Positions 36,493 through 49,117 are shown, counted from the stretch's first letter. The stretch: DNA of 64,000 bases from Alternaria dauci (GCF_042100115.1 NC_091275.1:1426001-1490000), one strand, 5' to 3'. Made by a program: numbers and translations. Notes: generated by a model not told the origin, from the letters alone.

Positions 36493-39205
36493 GACTAGAC
36501 ACGTGCCTGGAGGAAGACATCGTGGAGCATCGGTTAAGTGCCGAAGGATTGTCGCTTCGACGAGCACGCGCCGGCACCTGCCACCATTATCGCGTGTTGG
36601 ATCTTCGCAACACGCTAAGCTTGGCTGTCGCGATGTCGACATGGCCGCGGAAGGAAACGGCAGTCTTGCCGTCTCTGTCGCATGGGCATGGGCAGGTGGG
36701 GTGAAGGAAAACAAAAGTGGACGCAAAGGGCGCTCGGGTGCCCAGCTTCACCGGAGACGCCATGTACGAACAAGTGCAACTGCACCGAGAGTCTGCGTCT
36801 CATCTCGTCTGGATCAGTCTTCTAGATTGAGGATGGCGATATGATCCGGCGGGTTGGAACTGGAACCAACCGCTGTACGCGGCTGTACCGTGAGTGTGTG
36901 ATTAGTCCATCACGTGTGACGTCGGCTCCTAGCCTGGTGCAGTCTCCCCTGAACTACCATCTTGGCTGCGCAACCGACAGTCTGGAGCCGGAAACTGGTG
37001 GAGAAAATCAGCCAACCGAAGGCTGAGATCTATCAGTGGCGCCGTGCTCGACCACGGTGCTGGTTGTAAGCTATGACGATCTCGGAGCATATCCCTGGCC
37101 AAGGCGCGGACAATGGTTGCAAAGAGTGCCTCTCGGAGTCAGAGCAAGACTTTGCGGATAGCACACGACAGCACACGAGGAGCGTCAGATGCTCGGCGAT
37201 TGCCTGGAACAAGGACTCGTCCCCAGAGGCGAGATACACGCCGTCGCGACCTTTGCACCTCTGCGCCCATTCCAGCCCCCAACAGCGGCAGCAGGCGGAA
37301 CAAGAGCAGATGAGATGTGCGGCATGGAGATCGTTTTCATGTCCTGCAACACGCATGCTGTTACCAATGCATCGGGTATAATTGTCATGGAAAGGGTTCG
37401 AGAAGCAGGAATCACACATGGGCTAACGCCAGCTAACCATTGCAACACGGCACGAGCTAGCCCCGTTTAATATGGTGTGCGTGTGTGTGTGGAATCTCGA
37501 GGCGCACACCGGACGGAATTTGCGATGCGACAGGGGCTGGAACTTGGAGCCCAATGTGCCAAAGCGCTCTGCAGCAGCGCCATGAATTGCGCAATACTGG
37601 TCTCGCCATGGCAGCGCGACGTGTGTGTGGGAATTGGCCAGGCATGGCTGAGGACCAGACCCATCACAAATCTTGTGCTGGGATGCAGCAGCTCCAGGGC
37701 TGTGTGTCGTGAGGCGGTCCACATGCTCTCACACCACCCCCACGGCATGCGCGGGGAACGGTCACCAGATCCTGGTCATATCGCCCAGTGTTATCACCAA
37801 CGACAGGCCGAGGGCTACCATGTCACTGATTCGGTCGAGTTTCACAGAGCCCGTCATGCACATCAACATGGCCGGAGATGTCTGGCATGGCATGCCGTCT
37901 CATCAACTGGTTGCTTACCCCCACATGGCCACTGGCAATATGTCGACGTGAGGAGCACGTCCTCGATAGGCACGTTGTCTAGGGCGGACGCAGTGGCTCC
38001 ATTGTGGTGGCTGCATGACTGCATGGCATGGGCCATGCAATTTCTTCTGTCATCCGCAGCGAGACGAGGCGTTGCCGCCGCTGACCGTCCCGAGACGTTA
38101 GTGGTGCTGGCCGCGTTGAAGATGCAGGTGTACAAGAAGCAACCCACTGATGGGATGAGACGAGCAGCAGAGGTGCTCCCGATCTCTTTGGCCAAAGCGC
38201 AGGCGCGGCGATCGATACACGATCGTCTCTCTCCACGCGAAGCTGTGCCTTGTATTTTGTGCAGTGCGTGTAGGTAGCGCGCGTGGGGCACATGCGGCAT
38301 AGAGGCGTGTTTCGGGGATTTTAAATTCGCGATTGGCTACCAATGAAACGCTCAACAAAGCAAAATGGAGAGCACAATCCATTTCACTGCGAGCGGCATG
38401 CGAGGGCACAATGGGCTGTGGGGGGGGGGAGATGGGAGGGAGGGAGGAAGGAAGGGAGGGATGAGCAGCACATGATGAGACATGGTCGCGCACATCATCA
38501 TGGCGCACTCGCACACGCTGCCCGCTGCCCGCTACCGCTGCCTTGAGCGGCCCTAGCAACGCTCGCGGACATGTGTGCGAGCCAGCCACGGGTGGGCTTT
38601 TGCAGGTCCAAGTGGAGGGAGGGCCGGCGAGCTGCAGATGAGATGACAGGACGTCTTTCCGGACAGTCTCCCGCAGGTCAGTGCTGGAGGGCTGCAGGGC
38701 GCGGCCACCTCGACGTGGTTCCTTGGCTTGCCAGTCCAGGTGCGCGTTGTTACGGTGGGGGGGATCAGGCTCTGTTCCGCTTCCGCGCATCGTCACTGTC
38801 GAGCATGCAGTAGCGCGCAAGACGTGCGCACGGCGGTGGCCAGCATGTCCCGGTCAGCGCAAAGGCACCGCCTAGCGCGTCGTCAAAGCCGCCGACAAGG
38901 CATCATGTACTTGCTGCCCTTCGTCGCGCAACATGGACCCGGCTTGACAGGGGCTCAATGCACCCTCGATGGTTTGCTGCCCGGTCGGCGCTCCTCCGAC
39001 CATTACACCGCAAAAGCCTTATATCACACCCGGTCCTGGCGCGGCCACTGCCGATTGCGGGCGTGACAGATCTCGACTCCCACACTCTTTAGCACTTTGC
39101 TCGACGCCTGCCCTGCAGCTTCACTTCGCACCCTCAACGCTTCACTTTACCACTGATCTCCAGCCCTTGTTCCTGCAGCGCCCCGTTGCTCCCTCCTAGT
39201 ATAGC
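36493..39205. other. Gene-poor stretch upstream of the bZIP gene
   Basis: The longest frame is at 37477-38277 (266 codons, first codon GTG). It has no domain or structured composition and overlaps long frames on the other strand, as expected in G/C-rich DNA. Towards 39000 the plus strand becomes C/T-rich, typical of the promoter and leader of the bZIP gene. A G-rich tract is listed separately. Confidence 0.4.
38418..38461 (+). repeat. G-rich purine tract
   Basis: A run of nine or more G is followed by repeated GGGA/GGAA units for about 44 bp. Several G3 tracts lie within short spacing, so a G-quadruplex is possible. It lies about 1.1 kb upstream of the bZIP reading frame. Confidence 0.7.
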
Positions 39206-39244
39206 ATGGCCGTCAGCCCCACACTGCCTCAAGTGCCCTACTAG
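39206..39244 (+). CDS. Candidate upstream ORF of the bZIP gene
   Basis: A 12-codon frame, MAVSPTLPQVPY then TAG, starts at an ATG in the C/T-rich leader. A second short frame at 39504-39542 ends eight bases before the assumed main start at 39550. Upstream ORFs control some fungal bZIP regulators such as GCN4/CPC-1. Alternatively this ATG belongs to an unrecognised first coding exon. Confidence 0.3.
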   Translation: MAVSPTLPQVPY

Positions 39245-39549
39245 GAAATTCATCCTCGCCGCCTCCTACTGCCTCACCGTTTGCTCTGCCGCCATTACTC
39301 TCTCCCATCCACACCTAGTTCGCCTCCTGTCACGGTTTATCATCAAGACGTCTTTTGGGTTGTCTTCCAGGCGACCCAACCCACCTTGTCACCCTGGCTA
39401 CTCAAACTCTCCCCGCGATTCGCGCCCCTCTTCCTCACTATCCACGACGCTTCCAGCCCTCTCTGACTCCGCCATACCACAGCGATTCTAAACCGGAAGG
39501 CCCATGGTCCGGTCAGGGCGGCCAAGCGGGCTCTGGCGATAACTATTCC

Positions 39550-41091
39550 ATGTCCATCCCGTCGGCAGGAGAGCCTCGTTCAGAGCGGAACACCCCACAA
39601 ATGTCGCCCATCCAGTCTTATCCTCCAATGCAACCACCATACAGGAGCCCGCGCGAAGCCCCAGTGAACCCGCCCGTTTCGCTGCCCCCTCTTCGCCATC
39701 TTTCAAAGACTCCACCAACTCCGTCAGATCGGAGATTTGGGAATCCTTTTGGAGTTCACTCTATTCTGAACCCCCAGGCAGAACTAGTCGAACAGCAACG
39801 GGCTTTGAGACGCAGTAATTCTCAGCTGGAATCCCCTTCCCCAGTCGATACACAAAAATCCCAAAGCCTGCCCTCCATAAGTCGACCCAACAGCGTCGAC
39901 TCTACTCAGTCTACGCAGGAAGGGCAACAACATGCCAGGCCATTCCAGCCCCCAGAGCGTCCTCCAATACGTTCTCTCTATCCTGAGAAAGGAATTAGGA
40001 CCCACAGCTTGAGCAGATTGAATCCGCCCACAGGCACAATCGATGCGCAGCAGTCGCCCTTCCTAACTGCAAGTACTCGCCCCTCAGAGATGATGACGAC
40101 CCAGCCTGCTTTGCCCACACCTCCTGCTGGCGGCCGGACGCACTATTTCCCACCTACAGCTCCGACGCCCCCACCCAACTTGATGCGAACAGAGATGCGT
40201 CGGCCAAGCATAAACTTCCCTCAGTCCGGTAGTGCTAGTCCAATTGCACAATACTCTCCATACAGCCAGCCAGCCTCGGTTGCGTCGAGTCAGTACGACA
40301 ACAACAGTACCCAAGGCCAATATGGACCCATGCGTAGACACACCCCTACTCACGATTCCCGCCAGGGATCGGTATCCATGGAAAGTGAACGCAATAGTAT
40401 GATAGCCATGGCACCGTCCAATCAGAGCAGCGTCCAGCTCATGACAATTCAGAGCCAGGATGGGTCTCTACACAATATACAAGTGGAAACACAGACCGCT
40501 TCCAAGGGTGCAGACGAGAAGAGAAGGCGCAATGCTGGCGCTTCTGCACGTTTCCGTGCCAGAAGGAAAGAGAAGGAGCGTGAGGCCTCTATGAGCATAT
40601 CCAGGTTGGAACAAAACGTCCGCGATTCCAATGAGGACGCCGAGTATTATCGCTCCGAGAGAGACTACTGGAGATCAATTGCAATGCAAGCTCAGCCGGA
40701 ACGTCACATCACCCGCCCACCATCGCCTCGCCTAAGGCGTGTATCGGTAGCGCCGTCACGGGCACCGTCTTCTACCACTGGACATGGCTCAGAAGCGTCG
40801 TATGACGACTATGAGGATGAAATGCGCGAAGAAGAGCGCAATGTTCGAAGAAGAACCAGCAGCTACCATCCAGCTCTCGGCCCTCACCACACTGATGCCT
40901 CTGCTCCCAGCCATGAATCACGTGGTTATTCTGCATCTACTTTCGGACCAATCAATCCTGCTCCTGCCCAGGCTCATCAGTACCCACAGCATCAGCAGGC
41001 ACAGTCCACGGGTCCTCAGCCCACAGCCAAACGGCCAGTCTATCGCGATCCGTTTCCTCCTGAGACGAATCGGTATGAGCACCCCACCTGA
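39550..41091 (+). CDS. bZIP transcription factor
   Basis: From the first in-frame ATG the frame encodes 513 residues. The N-terminal two thirds is Ser/Pro/Gln-rich and likely disordered. A basic region at about 322-345 has the N-x7-R arrangement of bZIP proteins (RRRNAGASARFRARRKEKER). The following helix (SISRLEQNVRDSNEDAEYYR) has few leucines, so dimerisation is probably through a short or atypical zipper. The basic region resembles the Cys3/MetR/Zip1 branch of fungal bZIPs, but the target pathway cannot be decided. The tail is Pro/Gln/His-rich. The frame stays open upstream to 39319 with coding-like sequence (SKPEGPWSGQGG), so a spliced upstream exon is likely and the true start may be earlier. 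The gene stands alone between two gene-poor stretches. Confidence 0.87.
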   Translation: MSIPSAGEPRSERNTPQMSPIQSYPPMQPPYRSPREAPVNPPVSLPPLRHLSKTPPTPSDRRFGNPFGVHSILNPQAELVEQQRALRRSNSQLESPSPVDTQKSQSLPSISRPNSVDSTQSTQEGQQHARPFQPPERPPIRSLYPEKGIRTHSLSRLNPPTGTIDAQQSPFLTASTRPSEMMTTQPALPTPPAGGRTHYFPPTAPTPPPNLMRTEMRRPSINFPQSGSASPIAQYSPYSQPASVASSQYDNNSTQGQYGPMRRHTPTHDSRQGSVSMESERNSMIAMAPSNQSSVQLMTIQSQDGSLHNIQVETQTASKGADEKRRRNAGASARFRARRKEKEREASMSISRLEQNVRDSNEDAEYYRSERDYWRSIAMQAQPERHITRPPSPRLRRVSVAPSRAPSSTTGHGSEASYDDYEDEMREEERNVRRRTSSYHPALGPHHTDASAPSHESRGYSASTFGPINPAPAQAHQYPQHQQAQSTGPQPTAKRPVYRDPFPPETNRYEHPT

Positions 41092-44000
41092 ACTCCACGA
41101 ACAACCCCGGGAAAGGATGCGCTAATGCTTCTGTCCTATCACCTTGTTCCCATATTACTTTCCTGAGACATGTGTCTAAGATGCATGTTTCACATTGCGC
41201 GGGTGGCTTCTTCCAGCTTCTGCAATTTTGCGAGCACACATTTGCGTTATACCCTATGGCTTCTCATTCTCTGTTTCTTATCAATACTATGAACAAATTG
41301 CACCTAGATATCTCTGTCCTCGCGGACGCTTTGGTTGTCATCGTTATCATCGTACCGGGATTAAGGAACGTCGTTTCGCCATTGTACAATACTTCGTCAT
41401 ACGCACCACTCAGTGGGCAGCATCATTGTTTTGTTCGTCTACTCACGGACACCAACGAGAATAGAACAAATCTTGTTGTACAGACTACTTCCAACACTCA
41501 ACATTTACCGTATGACATCACTCGGTGTGTGTCTTGATACAATCTAAGATACCCCACCGCTTGGGCCTTCACACATGATGCACTCTGCTTTTGCAGCCCG
41601 TTTTCCACTGACCTTCTTCCCCGAGACTTGCTGGGTGAACCACTCTGCAAATTCAAATCGTAATCGCACATGCGGATGCGCCCAACGTATCAGAAAATTT
41701 GACCAACGAGCCCATCTCCGCTACGTTGCTCGAAAGCAGGCGGTCATCAGAACTGAGTTTCGGATATGGGATGACGAACTAAGAAAAGCCGCCGTCGACT
41801 TTTGAAAATCCGCATCAGGAGCCGACCCTGACGGATGAGGCCAACGCCATACCGAGTGTAGCCTCAGGCAGCTGTACACAGCCGACAAAACAAAGAGCTT
41901 AGAACAGACGCGCTCACATCGTACGATCTGCGTTTCCACATCGCGCCTCTGGTCAAGGTATCCGTCCAAAGTTTAAAGCTCGCCGTAGGCAAGCAACCCG
42001 GCGCCATGGGCGTTAACTCCCAGACTATTCGGTTTAGTAGGTCGGCAGTCTTCTGCGACCTCCAGGCCATGGTACCCGAGGGTCCTATGGGCCTTTTACC
42101 TTGTTTCAGAAAAGTGCTTCACGCGGTTCACGAGCGTGTAGCATTGTCTGACCGCGCTCGATTGTCACCAGACATGCCACGTTAAAAAGGCGCACACATA
42201 GCATAGACCATTGTAAGTTACGCAGACACGTGTACGATCACAACCTCGTGCTCGCAAGATCAATGCTGATTCCACTGCGCACAGTCCACAAGATCCCGTC
42301 AGAGAGGTCTGTAGCCACCTGACCATCGCGCTGGGAAGCAGCCGAGGACGTGACCTGGCCAGACTTCAAGTTCCGTGTTTCGCATGTTAGGTGCCGGAGA
42401 CGCCTCCGGCGCGGTCCGTTGGACGATTCGGCGCATTCGCTGACCCACGCCGGAACTTTATGTACGGCATTATAGCGCCTCTATAGTTGAGGCCCTTTAC
42501 TTCCCTGAATTAAGACCCGTATTGACAGCCCGCCACTGTGCGTTACTAGTTCCAAACTTCAACGGACGCCCATGTTCATGTCGGTGGCTTGAGAATCCCG
42601 CGAGTACAATTTAGAAGCGCGCTGTCGACGGTGTCGAGTGGAACTTTCCCGGTTGTCGATTTTAACACACCACAAAACGTCCCACAATCGCAGTAGCTTG
42701 AACCTTCCTCAAAACGGTCCGAATCTCGCCACCTCCTTTGCACGGTCCGACCAGCAACTATCCCGCTCTTGTGCACATCTTACTTCGTACAACGATCAAG
42801 GGAACAAGATACCCCCCTCGACCAGACTGGAAGTTTCTCCAAGTTGCGGAAGCCGCATTAAGTTGACCAGAAATTGTCTACCACATTATTTCCACAAGGA
42901 GAAAGTCGACGGTGAAATAGAATATCGACGGCCTATTCTTCGAGACCAGGGACTGAGATGTCGTTAATGTTGTACAGGCATGCACTATGACGCCCTGCAG
43001 GTCTTGGACGCTCGCATGACAAGGCATCTCGAGACAAGTAGGGAGTAGTCGACCTATCACAACCTGCTCAACTGAGCATTAGCCCTGCCACCAAGGCAGC
43101 ACAACAAAGAACGATGTCGCATTCGTATTATCCATATCGCTAATCAATTCGATCCTTCCCTTTTCCATCACGGCCAATCAATACCCTCGCGGATTTCAGG
43201 ACTAACTGTTGTGCCGCTCTATGCACGACATGCCCTTGATCACCATCCTCGTCATCGGGCCTAACCTTAGATTTGCCGGGCCCCCGAAGCGCGCACGGCG
43301 CACGCAACATCTTCACCGCCATCTCTCCGCCTTTAATGCCTTCACGTCAGCGAACGCTACCAGCATCCGGTGTGATACTGACTCGCGAGAAAAAAAGTTA
43401 CGGGTGGGCTCACAAGAACAAACACTAAAAAAAAAAAAGTCTCCACACTGCAGAATGCGCTGCAAGGATGCAACCCAGTTTGCCTACGAGCCAGCCGCTT
43501 GTCCCGTGATCCTACGTCTTGGAAGAAGAACTACCTAGGCAGAGCCGCTGTGGTGCATGGGTACTGATTGATGACATGCCGCGAGTGGGACGGATGCCCG
43601 CCCAATCAAAGGGAGTTATGTACAAGATCAGCGCTTGCTCACCGTTTACCTCTGCGGCGGGTAACAAGGCTGTAAGACTGCGCATGCTGCAGTAGATCCA
43701 GCCCGTGATCAGCCTCTGCTGTGCTTACCCGATTAAGAGTTCGCAACTCGGGCCGAACGTGTAAGACCTGATCGATCTTTCGGGCTGCGTAAGCACATTT
43801 TGATTGCTTCTTCGCAACTGCCGATGGTGTTTTCACGTTCCTTGCTTCACCACCACCACCATCACCGCGAGACCTAGTCATGTTGCTGGTCGCGGGGTGC
43901 AACACCCTACTGGGATGCGGTTGCCGGACCAATTTCCCCATTTTTCAGCCTTTACAGCTGATGTTTCTCTGACTTGCATAATGGACTCCATTGATGTACA

Positions 44001-45055
44001 TCTGCGCGGGACTTAGAGGCTCCACCCACATTCAGATGACCGACTCTCGACACGTGTACCTACAATTTACACCGTATATTCCTGCCATGTTGATGTAATG
44101 CCATCGACATCGTTCCTGCTGGATTAGATCTGCACTGTGCGAACGTTGTATTTCTCGGAAGATGCGTGTGTCTATCGAATTACCTCGTCACGCGTGGACT
44201 TCGCGCTCCTCCGTCTGCGCGCAATGTTTGCTTTGCTAGACGGCAATGTATCACTTTCAGCAAAGCAAGCATGAGGAAAACTCTCACCGGATCGTGCAAC
44301 TGACTCAATGACCTTGGAGATGCAGCGCGTAGACAGGCACTATGGTCTTTTGCGCCTTCTGTCTGCAGACGGACATAGCACATACTGCACTGCATCGCCT
44401 TCGTTTCAACAATCAAACTATGCCTTCGCGCACTGGCCGGATACTCAAACTGAACCCTTCTGTTGTCCCATGACTTGAACAAAACTAGTTACCATAGCAC
44501 AGTACAGATCTTCGCATCGTCAAGACTGAGAAATCCGCGGGATTTTGTAGGTGGGGCAGAATTTTCTCTCGCTCTCGACTACATACGTGCGTAAGTGCTT
44601 GGCCTGGGACATGAACTACACAAGCGATGCTCAGTACTGGTTTGGTTGCGACGGCGTGGACGCTACGCGTTCTGTTATAACAAAGTTTCGTCGTTGACTT
44701 AGCTACTATGGGCAATATTGGGAACTGGCGCGGTTACCAGGGACCAGAAAGAAGATGCGTACCACGCGTCGTGAGTCATGTGCGGACCATGTAGACTTAT
44801 CTCGTCATGCATCTTCTCAACAAGAAGTGCTGGACAACTTCAGCTTCATTATCAAATCTTACATAACGCATCGCACCCTCGCCAGTTCCATAATCCCGCA
44901 CATACCCATACCTCATGATGCAGCTAGTCCTATCGCCGAACCACACTGCCGGGTCCTGTATGCATTTGCACCAGCATCATCCTGGCGCGGTACGCGCATC
45001 GCCTTTCCCAGGACTCTGCACTCAGAGCCCAACCATGCAAGCCACGCGGTACAAG
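41092..45055. other. Gene-poor stretch after the bZIP gene
   Basis: Frames are all under about 125 codons before 44750 and lack domains. The first few hundred bases are presumably the bZIP 3' flank. A 12-base A run lies at 43427-43438. The frame 44755-45360 overlaps the CA microsatellite and is partly composed of it, so I do not call it a gene. Confidence 0.4.
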
Positions 45056-45151
45056 ACACACACTTGCACACACCCACACACCCGCACACCCACTCATACA
45101 TACACACACACACACCCATACGTGCCTACATACACACATGCACACACACAG
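45056..45151 (+). repeat. Imperfect CA-rich microsatellite
   Basis: About 95 bp consist mostly of ACAC units interrupted by CC, CG and AT steps. It is an imperfect dinucleotide tract in non-coding DNA. Confidence 0.9.
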
Positions 45152-45775
45152 TGCTTATGCATGTCGGCCGTGACAAAGCCATCCAAAGACGTGATGAAGA
45201 CCCGCATCCCCAATACCGTCACGTGGACGCACTAGTCCCTTTTGGAAGTACGATGCGAACAAGGGACGGGGATGCAAACGTGTTGGCCCCGCGCTGCATA
45301 TCATATCATCTCATAGCAAACATCTTACTCGCAGGAAAAGTAGACCCGCCAATGAGATAATTCGACGTCAAGTCTGGTATGGGTAGAGCAGGGGTGTCCG
45401 CCAATCATTGCGCTCCCCACACGCATCTTCTCCATCTGTCTCGAGGGGGCGGGACATGTGGCCCCATACTATTCTTAGCACGTGTAGATGGGAAGTTGAG
45501 GCGAATAAAACCACCATAGGGATTTTGGGTTTCGGTGCGTCGTTGGTCGTTCCGATCCGTTGTTCCGTTCTAACCCGCCCTTCAACCAGGTATGCGTCAT
45601 CCGCAAGCACGCGGTGCGGTCACAAATGAGGCCATGGGAGCGCTTGGAACATCCTCGTCTTGTTCTGTTTTACCACCTTGTGGATTGAGTTATCTTACCC
45701 ACACAAAGTCACATCACCCAGGACCCACGTGCTTTCCGTCCCGTGAAGATTAAGTTGGGGGGTCGGGGGGAGGGG

Positions 45776-46381
45776 ATGGGGGGGCTACAAGAGCATAACG
45801 CGGCTCGCGCGAATCGCTACAAAAGGGCAACCGACACGAAAATGGCCATGCAGGGTCCTCCAAAACCTTCCACAATGGTTTTGCTTTTGGTAGCTTCCAT
45901 GTTTGCCATGTGGGGATTAATATGCACGACACAATGCACGAGTGATCGCTTTGAGATAAAAGCGCGATACGTGATGCTTTTTGGTGGGCGGGTAGCAGAA
46001 GTAAGTACACGCGCATCGAGCCTGTTTCATCCCGCCTCGAAATCAAGTTCTCGTGTACATCCCACGAACAACTACCTTTTCCGGAAGCAGTGTGCAACTC
46101 CGTACACATCACTAAATGCCTCTGCACGAGATTGCTCACGCCACGTTTGCGCACGTAGTGTGAGACTTACAGAAAAGTGGCACTGCTACCCGCCCGTAGG
46201 ATGTCGCATGTCGTGCATGTCACCACGACCGCCTGAATATGCCGTCAGCCAGAACCGAGATATTGGACAGCACACGCTTCTAACGTCGGAAGCGAACAGA
46301 CCCGTCTCACACACGGAGATTCGCGAGACACGACAATTCGCCACTGGTGTGATGGCTGATGACGGCTGGCATGTTGTTTAG
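45776..46381 (+). CDS. Doubtful Cys-rich open frame with one hydrophobic segment
   Basis: An open frame of about 200 codons begins MGGLQEHNAARANRY. It has a hydrophobic stretch (VLLLVASMFAMWGLICT) after an internal methionine, followed by about eight cysteines. If translation began at the methionine near 45842, the hydrophobic stretch could act as a signal anchor or signal peptide and the product would be small and Cys-rich. A long frame on the other strand (46154-45750) overlaps it and there is no intron or homology evidence. Confidence 0.15.
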   Translation: MGGLQEHNAARANRYKRATDTKMAMQGPPKPSTMVLLLVASMFAMWGLICTTQCTSDRFEIKARYVMLFGGRVAEVSTRASSLFHPASKSSSRVHPTNNYLFRKQCATPYTSLNASARDCSRHVCARSVRLTEKWHCYPPVGCRMSCMSPRPPEYAVSQNRDIGQHTLLTSEANRPVSHTEIRETRQFATGVMADDGWHVV

Positions 46382-47685
46382 TGAACCGGCGCCCATGAGA
46401 CTGTCATCAGTGTGCCATGCTATGTCGACATGCGCAAGTCAACGTTGTGTTTCTCATATGGATGTTCTGGGAGAATGTGGACTTGATGTGATTCGTGCAG
46501 GAATGTCAAGCGCGCGGAACAGCCACAAGGCTGCATACACACCCGTTGTCGAGGCTGTCCGAACGCGGCCGTTGATTTCCAGTTGCTTATGCGGGATCAC
46601 TGCGAAGGTAATGAATATTGGTTGTTGACGTAGATGATGTACGTAAGACGGTGGTGTCTGGTACGGCTCATCGCATTACCAGATTAACATAGGGGATGGT
46701 TCTTGAGAAGCCTCTGCCTGCCTGGCTTTACTAACGATCCTGTACCATATGTACTGCAGAACGCTAACGAAGCTGATGATTCCCGGATGTCTATGTCGTT
46801 ACATCTAGACAGTTCTCGACCACCAAAGTCATCAGCGCCTCTAGCCCAAACTACTGTGGCCTTAGGCGCTTGTCATTCAGCTAAACCCTTACCAGCTGCA
46901 AGGGGGTTATGAAGAACCCATTCTCTAATTCAAAGCGCAGCACCCAAGCTATTTCAGATGAACCTGCAGGGTCTTGTTCGCTTTTCTGAGTGACTCTTGT
47001 CGTCCTGCCTGTTTCAAACCTTGAGTAATGGCTTCTTCCAGATACAACTCAATTTTCTAAAGTCCTTGACCTGCTCTCTCAAACCCTAGGTTAAGACAAA
47101 ACGGACCTCCGCAATGATTATATCGGCATACTCAAACATGATTACCTCCTACGTCAGCTCCTCACATGTACTTTGTCTGTTCTAGGGAAACAATTCATGG
47201 TACTGAATACTCCAACCCACTGTCTTCAAGCTAGAATAATTCAAAAGAAGAGTATTGAGCATTACTATCATGACCAGCTAACGCTAGATTAGAAGCTTTC
47301 AGTGTTAGACCTTATCGAGTATTCGTGAGATGTCGATCTCCGCAACTTACATCCCAAGACTCAAACGCCTGACAAGCAAGCAGACACGAGCCTCCGTTGA
47401 GTTTTGTTGACAGGAAAGGCAAACTCTGATTGTCTTACAGTTCTGAATCCTCTCTATGGAGACCTCGCACTCTCGGCCTTATACAGGTCAACAAAGGGGG
47501 CTGTTGCGTCTGTACAGACATGTATCACCAAACTGTCTTCCTCGAAAATCCTATTATCCCTCAACAAGACCAAGACCTTCTCCGAGGATCATACTATGGC
47601 AGAATGGGATTGGTGCCTCCAACCGCTCATGTACCTATGTATCTGATGTAGCATCTTAGAACCACTGTTTCCAGTAGATGATACG
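46382..47685. other. Gene-poor stretch before the retroelement relic
   Basis: Short frames only. The frames at 46703-46912 and 47404-47659 are possibly older parts of the same retroelement, but I could not align them with any retrotransposon motif. Confidence 0.35.
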
Positions 47686-47925
47686 TTTATTGCCTCTCGA
47701 GAGCAGCCAAGTAAGACCTAACTTCGCAGTTTGTTAGAATCTAGCTATACGAGACAGTGTGTTCACTTGGAAAGAACATTACTCAATTCGCCATATGCTC
47801 AATGTCGCAGCATCCAAGGCAATGCCATGTTTTGATGTCGATTGCCCTAGTACAACTTTCGTTGACGCTTCTCAACACGGCCTTAATTCTGTTGCGAGAC
47901 CGCAAACTGCTCCAAAACTCTGGAG
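47686..47925 (+). mobile_element. Decayed Ty3/gypsy-type retrotransposon fragment (RT/RNase H junction)
   Basis: Translated in shifting frames, this segment follows the reverse-transcriptase to RNase H junction of gypsy-type polyproteins. PLRSLL-like sequence (LRSLLESSYTR) is followed after a one-base shift by VFTWKEH, the block just before RNase H. Then comes FDVDCPSTTFVDASQHGLNSV, which has the form of FD...P..L.VDASQ.GLG.V at the start of RNase H and contains the first catalytic aspartate. Frameshifts and a missing glutamine-rich continuation show the element is dead. No long terminal repeat or integrase was found nearby. Confidence 0.65.
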
Positions 47926-49117
47926 TGTCCTAGTAACGTGGATCAAGGCCACTGCCAGTCGGTCATCGAACTCTTTAGTATTATCAAAAGCGATTCAGCG
48001 CTCTACTCCACAAAAACCTTCTACAGTGTCAACATCAACGAGTAGTTTTTAGACTACAAGTGAAATAACACCAACATTCCAGCGACTGACAACGACAGGA
48101 CACCGCCGCAGACTTCCGCCCACTCAGTGACGGTTCTAACTGCTTTTCCAGGCCCGCCAGAGCGTGTACTTGTCGCCGCGCAAGGGTGATGACGATCTTT
48201 GGCAGTCGAACAAAACAGCATGACATGTCTGCTGAACGATCCTATGTTTTTTTTTTCATGAGCTCAATACACGGTACGAGACGCATCAAAGCTGAACAAA
48301 ACAGCTCGCATCACTGTGTTGATTCTGATTCTGACGATTCGTCAAGGTGCCGCTTCTTCTATTACCACATCTGCAAAGTATTACAAGTCTAACTCGTACA
48401 GCTGGAGAAGTTCGATACCGGACACGTCCTTTCCCAAGGCGAGAACACCATCACTATTGCTTGGGTCTCAGAGGCTGATGATGCAATATCGTTTTGCGTT
48501 TATGGCCGTGTATCATCTACTCCCATTACTTGCGGCATTCGGCTTCTGGATCTGTTGGTTGATGAAGCTTGCTGGTGATTGGAGCTGTGCCTGTGCTTAC
48601 GGTTTTTCGCAGTAGTATGGGTGCCTTTTGGCGAACATCTTGTAATAGTCTAGCACCGGCCAACAGTCCCGCCTTGTTACCTGTTACTAGTCTCAAGCGA
48701 TGGTAGCACTATGCACACTGGACACGCGATCATACCATAGTAATTTGATAGCTCTGCCACATGAGCCGGTTTACCGGTTTGCTTCGGGTCGCTGTTCAGC
48801 ATGCATGGATGGCTGTGATCTGTTTGACACACATGGTCCGTTGCACAATTACGCGTTGCATGCATGATGCTGGGGCCCAAAATCCCTGGCGCCACCAATG
48901 CATGCAATGAGCCTGTTCATCCGGCGTGGCAACGGAGAAGGAACGCGTGGGGGCAGCCGAGCCGAACGTGCATAGGTTACATGGAGGTTTTTTCCCGCTG
49001 CATGCAGTATTTCATTGGGATAATATGCATACAACGTCACAGTAATACGATGACCGCGGAGATGGTTGAAACACGTGGACCGGAGTAAGGCGATGATAAG
49101 ATGACGTCTTGCTTTGT
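47926..49117. other. Gene-poor stretch after the retroelement relic
   Basis: Frames are short. One 60-codon open segment without ATG (48391-48573) reads like protein (QGENTITIAWVSEADDAI) but has no partner exon that I can find. The region may include more of the decayed element. Confidence 0.35.

Noticed and set aside
37477..38277. 266-codon plus-strand frame in the gene-poor block
   Set aside because: Starts with GTG, lacks any domain or intron support, and overlaps equally long minus-strand frames as expected in G/C-rich DNA.
44755..45360. 201-codon frame spanning the CA microsatellite
   Set aside because: Much of it is translated dinucleotide repeat, which keeps frames open by chance; no domain.
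48391..48573. Protein-like 60-codon open segment without ATG
   Set aside because: No start, no matching splice partner and no recognisable family; could be chance or relic.
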